Positions 39,401 to 48,361 of a stretch of DNA of 64,000 nt are shown piece by piece; position 1 is the stretch's first letter, and the number at the start of each line of letters is the position of its first letter. Where the stretch lies: the NCBI GenBank assembly GCA_007922225.1, contig ML679946.1, positions 89,928,407 through 89,992,406 on the forward strand. Reading direction: 5' to 3'. A program made the position numbers and the translations under genes. This DNA is from Emydura subglobosa (Eukaryota > Chordata > Testudines > Chelidae). Under the pieces are notes generated by a model. The model was not told the origin of the DNA and did no database searches. It was given only the letters and a program-made list of their open reading frames with translations.

Positions 39401-42400
39401 CTGAAAGCCACGATTAACTAGAGCAGCAGTACTGAAGAGAGAAAGAGGTGGCATTGTGATAGATCTTGAATTCCTAATATCCCCTAACGTCACACAGGAA
39501 TTGCTAACAGTCTGTGTTATCAGGATGAACTGTAAACCTTTGCCCAGAAGGGATGGTTTGAGTTATCAGTAGCATAACTGATGTTACTCATGCGTCTATG
39601 CAGGTCCTTGAGGTAAGAGTAAAATGCAAAAATATACTATTCTCTCTTAAGTCTGGCACATTTTAAAATACAGGATGAAAATGTTATACCATGGCCTAAC
39701 CTTATCAGGAAGCTGATCTGTTTGCCCAGAACTAACTTATTAGGGTTCACTTCCTTCTTACAGAAGTTGTGTTAAACCTGCTTTAACTCTAGTTTGGGCC
39801 CTTTGAAGCATGGTAGTCATTGGACCATATTTAAAGCCATGAGTCAAATGGGATCATCTTTTCATTTTTAAAATATCTGAACGGAAAATGTATCCCATTG
39901 CTTCTTAGCCTCAGTACAATGTACATGTGCTTGGTATGAAACAGATGAATGACACATTGCCTACAGTTTTGTGACATCAGGAGGGGCAGTAGGGTGACTG
40001 AGTCAGAAAGTCGCTGGGCTCCAGAACGTTAACCAGGAGGGGCAGAAAACAACTAGAGCCCACTTAATTACAGTGTATAAGTACCTTCACGGGGAGAAAA
40101 TACAAGGTACTTAAGGGCTCTTGAATCTAGTGAAGAAAGGCAGAACAAGAACCAGTGGCTGGAAGTTAAAGCCAAACAAATAAAAGGCACATATTTTTAA
40201 CAGCGAGGGAGGTTAACTATTGGAACAAATTACCAAGAGAAGTGGTGCATTCTCCATTTCTTGACATCTTCAATCCAGACAGGATGCCGTTCTAGAAGGA
40301 GGAGGAAGAGGAACTCCAAAGAAATGTATTTACTAGCAACTCGCTTGCACACCTTGCTTTATTTTTTTGGGGAAAAGAAGGAATCACAGTTTTGTGGCTG
40401 ATTGTGGACTAGCAGCAAACTTTACTCAACTTCACTTTGCAAAGGGACAAGAGGTAATGTTGGAAAGGCAGGAAAGTGGGGGATGATAAACTCAAGTAGC
40501 TGTCTCTTCTTCAGAGCCTCCAATTGGGATTCCAGAGGGCAGTGTGAGCTGGCATCCCCTTTTTCCCTTGGCCTTGAAGAATGGCTGTGAGAGCACCTCT
40601 TACAGTTTTCAAGACACAATTTGACTCACACGGGCTCTGTGGTCTGTACAAAGTTTGAATTCATCATTACAGTACAGAGTCTCCCAGTTCACATTAAACT
40701 ACAAAGGACACTTGTTTGCTGACTAACAGTAAGGGCAAACCCAATAGCATAAAAACCAACACAAAGGCACCCAGTATGTTGGTCTGAGGTCAGCATGCAG
40801 AGCTGAGATGTATCTGAAAACATGAAGTGAAACATTTGTCAATATAAAAACCATCTGCTTTACGGCCCATTTGCCCCAAAATAATTCACAGTGATGGACA
40901 CCATGCTACAGAAAGGGTGTTCTAAATGCAGTGGCATCCATGGAGTAACACATCTAGAGACAGACACAAACAAAATCTGCATCCTACCACCCTTGAAATG
41001 ACCATTCCTGATACCAACTCAGACCCATCTCTACATAACACTGGAAGGTTTGTACATACAAGATGTGCTGTGGCCAGAGGGAGCATGGGCCTGTACAGCT
41101 CCCTCTTCTGTGCTAAAAGCAGAGGGAGAGCCCTTTCCCTCCTTTCCCAGGCATCAGGGAGCTTTGCACCCTCAGAACTACTGGTTCTCCCTAGCTGGTG
41201 GTGTGAGGACTCATAAAACAGGGTAATCTGAAGTGAGAGTAGTAGGAGCAGCTGGTTGGGGAATTTCGGGAGCTCCCAAACTTCTGTCCAGTAGATGGAA
41301 TGGCAGAACCTGATGGAAGAAGAGATGTCACAGCTGGAAGCTCTTGCTTGCTCCTTTTCACTCAAGGGGAGAGGGAAAAGAGTCCTGCTACTGCCAGCCC
41401 CCCTTTGGGGGGAAAGAGATAAATAATACATAACAGATTAAAGTCTGCATAAAATATCTCCCTTGGAATGTTTTGGCCTCTTCTACAGTGCAGGAAATTC
41501 TGCAACCTTTACATATGCTGAGTAGTTTTACTAAAGCCAATGGAACTACTTGTTTGTGTATGGGCTACTCAGCACAAAGAAAGACTGTTGACTCAGCCTT
41601 TGAGTTCAACCAGACTTGTACCTCTGAAACAGAGAGTGGAATTGGCCCAACAGTTGTAACGGGCTTTCATTTGATTCCTGTTCTCTAACTACTTCCATGT
41701 GTTCCAGTAGTACATATGTATCTATTGTGTTGCTAAATGTGTCAGGTATGTCCCAACAGTCCCCAGGCAATGAAAGGCAGCAATAGCACAGCAGATAATA
41801 ATAATGATCTTTAGCATCTTCATTCAACTTACAGCCCTTGTTTAACTCTCCCACTCACCAAAAACGGTTGCTTACTTGACTTGGTCTTCACTAAGCACTG
41901 CTCTCTGCAATATCTCTGTTGCTGGGTTCGCCTCTCCAACCATCACCTGGTCACTTTCAGCATCCACCATTAGCCGCCACCCAATGCCCTGTTGTTTGGC
42001 CTTTCCATGACTTTCAGTCCATCAGCACTGATGATTTCTTGTCCTCTCTCAGCCTTCTTTTCCCTTTCTTCCACGGTTGTTGATTCTCTGCATGTTTCAC
42101 TCTCCTCCACCCTTGATTCTTTTTCCACTCCCTTGCATCAGAATGCCCACCCTGCCAACCCCCAGCTCTAACTCATCTCCAGCATCCTCTTCCTCTGCTC
42201 CTGTTCTTACACAGCAGAGCATCTGTGGTAGAAATCCCATGACCAGGCTGACTTCCTCTACTACAGATTCATTCTCTCCTCCTTACATTTTGTCACCTTC
42301 TTGGCTAAACAACTCTACATCTCCAACTTAGTTGAATCCCATGCCTGCAATTCCAGATGCCTTTTCACCCCTTTGATTCACTCCTCAAACACTTCCCTTT

Positions 42401-45400
42401 TCCTTCCTCTGTGTCTCCACACAGAATCTCGCCTATGTCTTTCAAAAAAAATATTGACAAAATACGATGTGCCTTTCCCCCTCCCCTCAGCTTGCCTTCT
42501 CTTCCCCCCTACAACTCTCTCCTTCTCCCCATCACACATATAAAAGTTTCTCATCTGCTGTCTTTCTCTAACCCCCTCACTTGCCCCAGTGACCCCATCC
42601 CAACCCATCAAACGCAAACCAGGGCCACAAACAAAGGGCTTACCTAAAAGTAAGTTTCATTTCAGTTACACTAGGGATGAATTTGGCTCCTTTAATTTTG
42701 CGGATCATTTGATCATAATATAGCATATGCTGAGCCACTAGTGATGATAACTACCGTTAAGCACGTTTGCAGATTCAACTGACATTGTTTTAGGCGTGTG
42801 TATTCTATCACCTTCTCTACATCAGCACATTTTGCCTCTTTTTTTAAGCAAAGGTACAGTTTCACCAGTCTGAGTTCAAGAGCAGTCAAAGCTCAACTGT
42901 TTTCACGAATGTATCAAGAATTCTTCAAAGACTTATATATGTTACTATCTCACCTTAGATCTGGGTCTGTATCTTGAGATAGTGTAGACAAGACTCAAAC
43001 CTTTACAGCACTAACACCTAAACCTACACTGGCTCCAGTGCCAACTGCACCACTGATAAAAAAACATGTACCGAAGGTGCTAATGCAGAGACTACGTTCT
43101 CTGGGGCTGCCGTGTTGAATGTTTCAGGTATGTCATAACTTTTCAGTTATTTTAAGAGAATGGTACCAGATGACGGCAGCGGCACAGCAAGGAGAGGTTA
43201 CATTTAAACAGAAGCTGTTAACGTTTTTCAGGCCTCCCAATTAGAGTTTAGACACTTATTATCCCCCATCTTTCCTTCCTCCCTCTGCCCCCAAACAGCA
43301 AAACATTCACTTTGATGTACTATTTGTATGCCACTTTTTAAGCTGCTGGAGTGATTTTCAGTTTCAAAGTGTTCCCCTGCAGGGTGTCTGACCCAACACA
43401 CTACACAAGAAGTAGGGTAACATTTATAACCCATCTCAGCATCACTCACCTCTCTACCTCAGTAGGAAAAGGAGTGGTGTATATATTAGACCAGTGGGCC
43501 CCATGGAGGGAACCACAATCTGCCTCTGGTTCTCCCCCAGCCTCCTGTGGCTGAACATGAATCTACTGCCACCTTCTGCTGAGACTGGGCATCTGGCCAG
43601 CAACTGAACAAAAATCTACTGCTATTGAATATCACCTGTTCCTAGCAGAGAGGCAACAAGAAGCTACTGTTGGGCTGTATGTGAGAAAACAAAAACAACA
43701 AGCTTCCCACTGCAGTAAATACCACTAATACTCAGCAGTGGTCCCTAAAGGGTTATAATTTGATCGGAGTACTTAAAGCACTCATTGGTAATGCAGAGAC
43801 CCATGTGATTATAAACCTCTGCATTAGTCCCTGAGGAGACCCTTCAGGCTTACTTGCTCTGCCAGAGTCCAGAGGTAATCCCTGCTTGGTACTTTGATGT
43901 TTTCAAACCACCTGTCCTATGACAGACTCTCCCTCTCCTTTATGTTGCTTAGAGCCCTCCCTGATGGAGAAATCCTCATAGCAATTACAGTGAGAATATG
44001 AGACCTCATGGGGCTCCCTGAGATCCTCAAAAAACAGGTCACATTAAAAATGAATCACTCACCCTTCCCCAAATTGTTCAAAGACACCAATATTCGTTGA
44101 GAACAATAGAATAAACAAGATCCGGAGTTTCTCGGCTAAGGCATTTTTAAGAGATGACATTCAGAAAAAACGATGTTAATCCAATTTTACAAAAGTGAAA
44201 ATGTCTCAGCTTTTCAAACTGTCATATCATAAGAAAGCCTTTTCTGATTATCCTGAAATCTTTCCCAAAGCACCTCTACTGGCAGCAGAGCACCCATGCA
44301 AAATTTGAGACAGATTGATTCCATTTGGTATATGCTGTGGTGCTGTAGCCATGTGGATCCCAATATATTAGAAAGATAAGGTGGATGAGGTAATATCTTT
44401 CGTTGGACCAATCAAAGGTTTTAGCTCACCCACCTTGTCCCTCTGATTCCATTTGGGGCAATTAAGAGGGAAATCAAAATTACAGGTAGGACTGAAGTCA
44501 CATGATTGCGAAAGGAGCAAACGGTTATCGACTTTGAATTTTCTAACGCATGGGAGCATTCGGATCCAGGGTCAATTGCAGAAGCAGGAACCAGATCCTG
44601 TTCAGAAAGTGAAGCCCGACTGAAGTCTGAGGATTTGGGAGCTTGAATTTTGGTTCAGGCCCATTTACAGCCCAAATTAGTTTATGAAAGAAAGCTAGTC
44701 TCTACAGCTGGTCAGACAGTTCTCACAAACATTTTTTTGGATGAAAAATGCCTTTTTTTTGTTGTTGTCAAAAATGACATGTTTTGAAAAGATTTTGTTT
44801 TGGGAACCCCCCTGAAATTAAGCATTTTGATAACATCCTGTTTCAATATTTTTTGAACGGAATGTTTTGTCTTTATTTTTTTTCAAAACAACTTTTCAAA
44901 ATGAAATTAATTGTTTTTTATATTTAAAACAAAGTTTAAAAAAAGTGAAAAGTTGAAATCGGAACAAAACTTTTTTATTTGATTGAAACACAATGTGTTG
45001 ACTCACCCCAAACTCATTATTTTAGAATTTCATTTTGTGGGAAATTTCAACCTCTTTTTGTTTTTGTTTTGCTTCACAATGGAAAACCTATTGTGGAATT
45101 TCTGGCCAGCTAGAAAAATCGGGTTCCTGCTCAGCTCTACTAGTCTCAGCCTTAACTAAAGAGAGAGAATAATGCGTAATGCAGCATCCAAAATAGCCAG
45201 TCTTAGGCCACCGCAACATGTGCTTTAGTAAAGTGTGCCCTCGTGCACCCTCATAAAAAAATTGCTTACTGGCTCATATGCTGACAAACTGGGGGCCCCT
45301 ATAGTTGAATCCCGCACTTTTCCTGTAAGGTTGTACGACTTGCTCTGGGGATTTAAAAAACACAACACACAAAGCACGAATGAAAAATGTGATGGTGAAA

Positions 45401-47232
45401 TGTGCAAATAGGAGAAGAACAAACTGCTTGTTTAAATTCTTCTATTTAGGGCTGCCGGTTTTCAGGGTGCTTTAGAAGTGGTTTTCAGGACCAGGAGTAG
45501 AGCATATTCCCAAGATTAGTTGCAGTCTCCTGGAGCTAAATCCCAAGGGAAGCTGAGCACCTGCATTTCCCACTGCTGTGAATGGTTCAGATCTTGAGGT
45601 CCTTAAACAACATAGGCATGCTGCTGTTCCCACTGAAGTCAATGGGAGTTTTTCCATTTCCTTCAAATGGATTAGGGTCAGCCCCTTTAGGCTCACCTCA
45701 TTCAGGAAAAATTGAAGTCAATCAACCAGACTGTGGTGAGCCCTTACGTGAGTGCACAGGGGTTGGGAGTGGGGAGGAGACGGGTTGTGCTGCCCATGGA
45801 AAGACTGATCCTAATAGCAGTCCCTGTGAACAAGAAGGGGCCACTTACCTTTTCCCCAGACCCTTGCACAAGTCTTCAGAGTACACCAGAGCAGCAATCT
45901 GCACCTCCTAATGGCATTGATTCATAATCTCTCTTGGTGCTGTGCACTGGTTCCCACATAGGGCTTTGTGCAAATAGCACAGTCTAGACCAATGGACGTT
46001 TGGCTGAGAAAATGATTAAAGACCTCAAGACCCTCTGGCAGCTGCAAAGTGCTCAGCAACTACTGGGATATGGCTCTAAATTTTGAAATGCAGTAAGAAT
46101 CCTTTTTTTAAAAGTATTATTAAATAATAAACCTCTTAAAAGAGAACCTCCTGCAACTGTATTAGCTAAAAGGATGCTTTTTATCAGTGTTCAGCTTAGT
46201 CTCTCTAAACTGTATGAGAATACACAGCAACGGAAATAAATGTGCTAATTTGTGAGTTTTAAAAATATAATTACAAACCATATTACCTTTTTATTACAGT
46301 ACAAATTGCCTAATTGACAGATATGCTGAGCTCTTGCAGCTCCCATTGAAGATCTTTGAAAAATCAGTCCATGTTGATAAATCATAGAATCATAAAAAGG
46401 GTAGGGCTGGAAGGGACCTCAAGAAGTCATCTAGTCCATCCCCTCCCCATACTGAGCACCTCTAGATCATCCCTGAAAGCTGTTTGTCTAATCTGGTCTT
46501 AAAAACCTCCACAGGTATGGATTCCACAACATCCCTTAGTAACCTATTCCAGTACTTAACTTTCTCTACAGTTAGAAAGTTCTTCCTACTATCTAACTTA
46601 AATCTCCTGTGCTGCAGATTAAGCCAATTACTTCTTGTTCTTCTTTCAGTGGACAGTGCCTAAATGTACATTTAGATGTCTAATATTAGGTATCTGAGCA
46701 TGGAAATTTTGGCCAAAATTCTCTCAGTCAAAACCCTACAGTGATCCTAGGGGGTTTCAATTTACAGATTTGGATCAGGTCCTGCTGTGAACAGCGCAGT
46801 TCTCAAAGCACTTGTAAATTACTACCTAGTCACCCAATGACAAGCTTAGCCAAAATTTAAAAATGTTGGCCTCTGTCAATGGAGATGTTGTCCTAGATCC
46901 ATATGGAGTTATTTTAGTGTCCAGCAAGTACACACAGAAACTCACAGGTTAAAATAAGCTTTTTCTTAACATAGTTTGTTGAGGTTTTTTTTTATGCTAC
47001 AGTAACACTCCATTCACGATTAAAACACTCAGAACCTATGTTAGAGTTGTAGGATATGGATTTTATAAGGATGTGCAATCGTCAAATATCAGGTACACAC
47101 AACATAGTCACAATACATTTAAAAACATACTTCTGATTTGAAATCCTAATTGACATGTATATTATTTCATTTAAACTGATAGTGCATAAATACAATCCAA
47201 GTGAAATAATTACTTACATGAAAGTTGCCCAT
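12289..47232 (-). CDS. ANXA13: ANXA13 complete coding span (11 coding exons)
   Basis: Annexin A13, a Ca2+-dependent phospholipid-binding protein, N-myristoylated and restricted to intestinal and kidney epithelium in mammals, where it acts in apical membrane traffic (family knowledge). Join, transcription order: 47218-47232, 30130-30205, 23233-23327, 21272-21442, 19795-19828, 19622-19701, 17308-17376, 16982-17083, 14371-14446, 13552-13664, 12289-12408. Total 951 bp, 316 residues, equal to human isoform a. Four annexin repeats at about 15-85, 87-157, 170-243 and 246-316 carry the type II Ca2+ loops GMGTDE, GAGTDE, SWGTDE and GTGTDE. Every junction is GT-AG and phase-compatible, with no stop or frameshift, so the gene looks functional. 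The extra 41-residue exon of the human long isoform was not recognised. Confidence 0.94.
13552..13664 (-). CDS. ANXA13: ANXA13 coding exon 10 (repeat 4)
   Basis: Completes Val240, then [20 protein letters not shown] and [17 protein letters not shown]. It holds the fourth Ca2+ loop (G-T-G-T-D-E-E). Acceptor TTCTTTAG, donor GTAAGG, ends in phase 0. Confidence 0.94.
14371..14446 (-). CDS. ANXA13: ANXA13 coding exon 9 (repeat 3)
   Basis: [20 protein letters not shown] then AFLTL plus one base; acceptor CTTTAG, donor GTAAAA, ends in phase 1. Confidence 0.93.
15735..15960 (-). mobile_element. CR1 LINE fragment
   Basis: Phrases such as GGGAGATGATTCCCCAGCCTA and CTCACTGTTAAACTAATTCTTAA correspond to CR1 3' coding sequence read on the minus strand. 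Heavily diverged. Confidence 0.5.
16785..16905 (+). mobile_element. CR1 (L3-like) LINE 3' end
   Basis: CTATGGCCTGTGTTATGCAG, GGAGGTCAGACTAGATCACA and the terminal GGCCTTGGAATCTCTGAATC with an ATCTATGAA tail are the characteristic 3' terminus of sauropsid CR1. The fragment at 40070-40310 is the upstream part of the same consensus. Confidence 0.75.
16982..17083 (-). CDS. ANXA13: ANXA13 coding exon 8 (repeat 3)
   Basis: 34 codons: [20 protein letters not shown] then [14 protein letters not shown]. It holds the third loop (SWGTDE). The frame-keeping acceptor is TTTGAG|GCAG, with a competing CAG four bases downstream that would shift the frame. Donor GTAAGT, phase 0 to 0. Confidence 0.92.
17308..17376 (-). 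CDS. ANXA13: ANXA13 coding exon 7 (linker between repeats 2 and 3)
   Basis: 23 codons, phase 0 to 0: [20 protein letters not shown] then LYE; acceptor CTATAG, donor GTAAGT. Corresponds to the human linker ANRNEGDDVDKDLAGQDAKD. Confidence 0.93.
17845..18665 (+). mobile_element. Penelope-like element, 3' part with GIY-YIG endonuclease
   Basis: The 5'-truncated element keeps the C-terminal endonuclease. An open frame runs from about 17949 to 18378. It begins with a Cys-rich stretch ([12 protein letters not shown]) and then a GIY-YIG-type core: [20 protein letters not shown] with [11 protein letters not shown] after it, followed by the [13 protein letters not shown] helix. The 3' tail (GAGGAAGTGAGCTGAAGCTC, AAATTTGTTAGTCTTTAAAG) is the familiar sauropsid Penelope tail. 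The reverse-transcriptase part is missing, so it cannot move by itself. It lies antisense in an ANXA13 intron. Confidence 0.8.
18079..18378 (+). pseudogene. Penelope endonuclease fragment (98 codons from Met)
   Basis: Open from the internal Met to a TAA stop, with the YIG and Arg/His/Glu residues expected of GIY-YIG nucleases (YIGQT, RKRINGH, ETAELE). It is only the C-terminal domain of a polyprotein and has no promoter of its own, so I treat it as a transposon relic with a surviving frame and not as a host gene. Confidence 0.7.
18824..18844. repeat. CT microsatellite
   Basis: (CT)n run of about 20 bp followed by CACTCACACA. Confidence 0.9.
18985..19090 (+). mobile_element. L2/CR1-like LINE 3' end
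   Basis: GGATTGTAAACTCTTTGGGG followed by CAGGGACTGTTTATAA is a widespread amniote LINE 3' tail. Related copies are at about 33434-33500 and 47690-47790. Confidence 0.5.
19622..19701 (-). CDS. ANXA13: ANXA13 coding exon 6 (end of repeat 2)
   Basis: Completes Leu131, then [20 protein letters not shown] and LVSVLQ; acceptor AATAG, donor GTAAGG, ends in phase 0. Only 93 bp of intron separates it from exon 5. Confidence 0.93.
19795..19828 (-). CDS. ANXA13: ANXA13 coding exon 5 (34 bp, repeat 2)
   Basis: [11 protein letters not shown] plus one base; acceptor TCCTAG, donor GTAAGT, phase 0 to phase 1. It matches human IIAIKEAYQR and supplies the first base of Leu131. Confidence 0.92.
19829..21271. 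other. ANXA13 intron between coding exons 4 and 5
   Basis: Contains the 413-bp hAT insertion at 20783-21195; the rest shows nothing I recognise. Confidence 0.75.
20783..21195. mobile_element. hAT-type non-autonomous transposon with 8-bp TSD
   Basis: Ends CAGTGATCCTCAACC and, reverse-complemented, CAGTGGCTCTCAATC, flanked on both sides by CTCTAGAG (20775-20782 and 21196-21203), a perfect 8-bp target duplication of the hAT form nTCTAGAn. The interior repeats 'GGGGGTACG' near both ends and has no transposase. It lies 76 bp from the donor of ANXA13 coding exon 4. Confidence 0.85.
21272..21442 (-). CDS. ANXA13: ANXA13 coding exon 4 (end of repeat 1, repeat 2)
   Basis: 57 codons, phase 0 to phase 0: [20 protein letters not shown], then LLDRP and [20 protein letters not shown]. 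It contains the second Ca2+ loop. The donor is AAG|GTTGGT, weak at +3 to +5. A hAT-type insertion (20783-21195) begins 76 bp downstream of this donor. Confidence 0.94.
21443..23232. other. ANXA13 intron between coding exons 3 and 4
   Basis: AT-rich; contains the MITE at 22617-23014. No other feature seen. Confidence 0.7.
22617..23014. mobile_element. AT-rich MITE (GAGCTGGTC family), copy A
   Basis: Left end GAGCTGCTCAAAATTTTTCC pairs with the right end (reverse complement GCAGCTGGTTGAAATTTGG). The interior is a mass of AAATTTT/TTGAAAC motifs with an AT-only stretch near 22800-22850. Related copies are at 44695-45141 and 55815-56197. Confidence 0.6.
23233..23327 (-). CDS. ANXA13: ANXA13 coding exon 3 (repeat 1)
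   Basis: Completes Gly31 across the junction, then [20 protein letters not shown] and ...QKYKTICGK. It holds the first type II Ca2+ loop (G-M-G-T-D-E). Acceptor is a T-run plus TAG; the donor is AAA|GTATTT, a weak match to consensus. Ends in phase 0. Confidence 0.93.
23859..25700 (-). mobile_element. CR1 LINE, 5'-truncated, with reverse-transcriptase remnants
   Basis: The longest CR1 copy here. On the minus strand successive frames encode the RT N-terminal part ([38 protein letters not shown]), the catalytic region ([20 protein letters not shown], then FADDTKL, the FADD form used by CR1) and the C-terminal part ([32 protein letters not shown]). Frames are broken by several shifts and stops. 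The 3' end shows the CR1 tail with ATAGAATCATAGAAT repeats. The 5' two thirds of a full element are absent. Confidence 0.9.
26535..27726. mobile_element. hAT-like MITE with GC-rich core
   Basis: Ends CACTGGTTCCCAACCTTTTC and, reverse-complemented, CACTGTGTCCCAACAGGCG are terminal inverted repeats. The ends also share a GTGCCGCAG/CTGCGGTGGCG motif. The core (26650-27600) is very GC-rich with poly-C tracts, which creates long spurious frames on both strands. Confidence 0.6.
28380..28439 (+). repeat. 60-bp direct repeat, copy 1
   Basis: GTGTGTTACAATGCGGTGGA...GCATGTTTAATGCACATCC; 52 of 60 bases match copy 2 at 28969-29028 in the same orientation. Confidence 0.85.
28440..28920 (+). mobile_element. 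Non-LTR retrotransposon 3' coding remnant
   Basis: In the plus-strand frame, [40 protein letters not shown] and, after a shift, [16 protein letters not shown] match the C-terminal tail of a family of endonuclease/reverse-transcriptase LINEs that ends in a Cys-His finger followed by RIGLFSH. Everything upstream (RT, endonuclease) is missing. The clade is not determined. Confidence 0.55.
28969..29028 (+). repeat. 60-bp direct repeat, copy 2
   Basis: GTGTGCTGCAATGTGGTGGA...GCATGTTTAATGCACATCC; partner of 28380-28439. Confidence 0.85.
30130..30205 (-). CDS. ANXA13: ANXA13 coding exon 2 (N-terminal tail and start of repeat 1)
   Basis: Residues 6-30. Acceptor TTTTTGTAG, then [14 protein letters not shown] and [10 protein letters not shown], ending in phase 1 at a GTAAGA donor. 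The second half is a clear annexin repeat 1 start. The first seven residues differ from the human tail: they are basic (Arg-Arg-His-His). Confidence 0.93.
33792..33810 (+). repeat. A-run (19 bp)
   Basis: Uninterrupted run of 19 A directly before the MITE at 33829. Confidence 0.9.
33829..34100. mobile_element. MITE with internal inverted repeat
   Basis: CCTAGTGTAAACACGGTTATACTGC (about 33893) is complementary to GCCAATATAGTGGCTTATACACTAGG (about 33990-34016). The left end GGTCTATATTACAGAC resembles the hAT-like MITE ends at 34684 and 35390. Confidence 0.45.
34684..35390. mobile_element. MITE with GC-rich core (GGCTNGTCTACA ends)
   Basis: Left end GGCTGGTCTACAAAACAGTG; right end reverse-complemented AAGCCTTGTCTACATTACAAAGG. 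The core (34850-35260) is G+C-rich, with two or three degenerate tandem units beginning GGCTGGACCCTG and an inverted pair AAATTGACA / TGTCAATTT. No coding capacity. Confidence 0.6.
35632..35950 (-). mobile_element. CR1 LINE 3' fragment
   Basis: GACTCATAGACTCTAAGGTC, GATCATCTAGTCCGACCTCC and GCAGGCCACAGAACGTCACC are characteristic of the CR1 3' end on the minus strand. Confidence 0.8.
36830..36955 (+). repeat. MIR-type SINE
   Basis: GAGGTTAAGTAAACTGCCCA, the central ...GAGTCAGCTGCAAAGCTGGG and ATTCAGGAGTTCCTGGCTCC follow the CORE-SINE/MIR consensus. Confidence 0.65.
40070..40310 (+). mobile_element. CR1 (L3-like) LINE 3' region
   Basis: AACCAGTGGCTGGAAGTTAA, ATAAAAGGCACATATTTTTA and GGAACAAATTACCAAGAGAA match the part of the CR1 consensus just upstream of the piece at 16785-16905. 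Confidence 0.7.
41860..42560 (+). mobile_element. L2-like non-LTR retrotransposon fragment
   Basis: The decayed plus-strand frame contains [10 protein letters not shown] followed by [12 protein letters not shown], the form of the end of an apurinic endonuclease domain in L2-like LINEs (LDLVFT...SDHxLVTFSL). Further on, [20 protein letters not shown] resembles the linker before RT. Strand composition is strongly pyrimidine-rich. Confidence 0.45.
44340..44460 (+). repeat. Dispersed repeat (Penelope-tail-like)
   Basis: GGTGGATGAGGTAATATCTT, TCGTTGGACCAATCAAAGG and CTCACCCACCTTGTCCCTCT form a common sauropsid dispersed repeat; a related piece (GGGACCAACACAGCTACAAC) lies at about 30080-30105. Assignment to Penelope tails is from memory. 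Confidence 0.45.
44695..45141. mobile_element. AT-rich MITE (GAGCTGGTC family), copy B
   Basis: Left CTAGTCTCTACAGCTGGTC; right end reverse-complemented CTAGTAGAGCTGAGCAGG. The interior is full of TTTTGAAA/TTTCAAAA motifs like copy A. Confidence 0.6.
46380..46655 (-). mobile_element. CR1 LINE 3' end
   Basis: AATCATAGAATCATAAAAAG, GGGCTGGAAGGGACCTCAAG, TCATCTAGTCCATCCCC and then the coding tail; a clean CR1 3' terminus on the minus strand, 5'-truncated. Confidence 0.85.
47218..47232 (-). CDS. ANXA13: ANXA13 coding exon 1 (15-bp start exon, MGNFH)
   Basis: ATG GGC AAC TTT CAT followed directly by the donor GTAAGT. It encodes Met-Gly-Asn-Phe-His; human ANXA13 begins Met-Gly-Asn-Arg-His and also breaks at this point. 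Gly2 is the N-myristoylation acceptor. The exon ends in phase 0 and joins the phase-0 start of the next coding exon, giving exactly the human isoform-a length. A short leader with TATA-like sequence lies immediately upstream. The identification rests on a five-codon match, the perfect donor and the promoter-like context. Confidence 0.85.
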
Positions 47233-47305
47233 TTTTGCTTAGCTTGAACGCGTAGAACACACAACTGCTTTGTTGTTCAATAAGATAGTATTTGCAATAA
47301 TCGAG

Positions 47306-47363
47306 TTTTATTATAGCTGCAAGTATAATCCCTGCTCTGACAGTTCCTGGATTAATAAATAAC
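47306..47363 (-). promoter_or_regulatory. Candidate ANXA13 core promoter (TATA-like box and HNF1-like site)
   Basis: Minus-strand TATAATAAAA (47306-47315) lies 74 nt upstream of the ANXA13 ATG, which would place transcription start near 47276 and give a 5' UTR of about 45 nt. Further upstream, 47351-47363 reads GTTATTTATTAAT on the minus strand, close to the HNF1 consensus GTTAATNATTAAC (10 of 12 fixed positions). HNF1 factors drive intestinal and renal genes, which fits the known expression of ANXA13. The motifs are seen; the function is inferred. Confidence 0.4.
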
Positions 47364-48361
47364 TTTTGACATTATATTGAGTTATTTTTAGATGGGTGTG
47401 TGTACATCAATATAAGATGACTTTATTATCCTAATCATTTATCAGTTGATCCTGCAAGGTGCTAGAGGTTGGATGTGCCTTTCAGGAGGCAATCAGCCAT
47501 TATGGGATTGGGCCATTCGTCACGCCATTTAAAAAACTACTATTATTTAAAATATACAAGTATGGTAACTGCCAATATGTGCTTTCTAAACATTTTAAAA
47601 GGGATGATCCCTGCTCTGTGGAGTTCACAATGGGCCTGACCAGTGAAATGCAGAGCACACACAGCTCCAACTGAACTCACGATAAATGATTTTAGATTAC
47701 AAATTATTTGGGACAATTCTGTACAGTGCCTAGCACAATGGGGTCTTGGTCCATGACTGGGGCTCCTAGGCACAAATAATGATCTTGCTGGATCAGCACC
47801 TACTAGAGGAGGGAACAATAAGGCAGTTAATAGAAATTCATTTGCCTGTACAACAGCTCTATAAAAATATCCAAGTGATTGATTTAAGCTTATAGGAGAT
47901 TCTAAAATAGTAACCAAACCCAAATGTTTCAGGTTTGAATGCACTCACTGCACTGCTAATTGCTTGAGGTTAGGCATAATCTAAGAGGCCATTGATTTCA
48001 TTGGTGTCAATAGAATGCAGAAGCACAATGAGTAAAATGGAGGACCAGTCACAAGTGGGTTAAAATAACTAATGGATCAAATCATATAAGGCGATGCTGG
48101 GCATGCAAATATCCATTTTGAATGTGTAAGCATGGTATTAGCATGCAAAATGACCATGCTCTGTAGTATACCTACAGTCATTTTGTGGATTTAGTTTACA
48201 TGGTGATGCTTGAAAATTTTGCCATATGATTTATAAAAGATAAACAATTATGTAGTACTCTTGAGAGTCTACCTGGGATCCAGACAACAAGAATAACTCC
48301 CTGCTCAAGGCTCTGAAGCCATATTTACCTAGGTGTCAATATATGAGGAAACTATAAGGGA

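Larger units (their letters stand above)
30206..47217. other. ANXA13 first coding intron (17 kb)
   Basis: The largest intron. It holds MITEs at 33829-34100, 34684-35390 and 44695-45141, CR1 pieces at 35632-35950, 40070-40310 and 46380-46655, a MIR at 36830-36955, an L2-like fragment at 41860-42560 and other scraps. Long stretches (30.3-33.4, 37.0-40.0, 43.2-44.3 kb) show nothing I recognise. An exon for the long ANXA13 isoform would be expected here but was not seen. Confidence 0.7.

Noticed and set aside
40922..41431. 169-codon minus-strand open frame
   Set aside because: Within ANXA13 intron 1; no recognisable domain and no splice context; likely chance.
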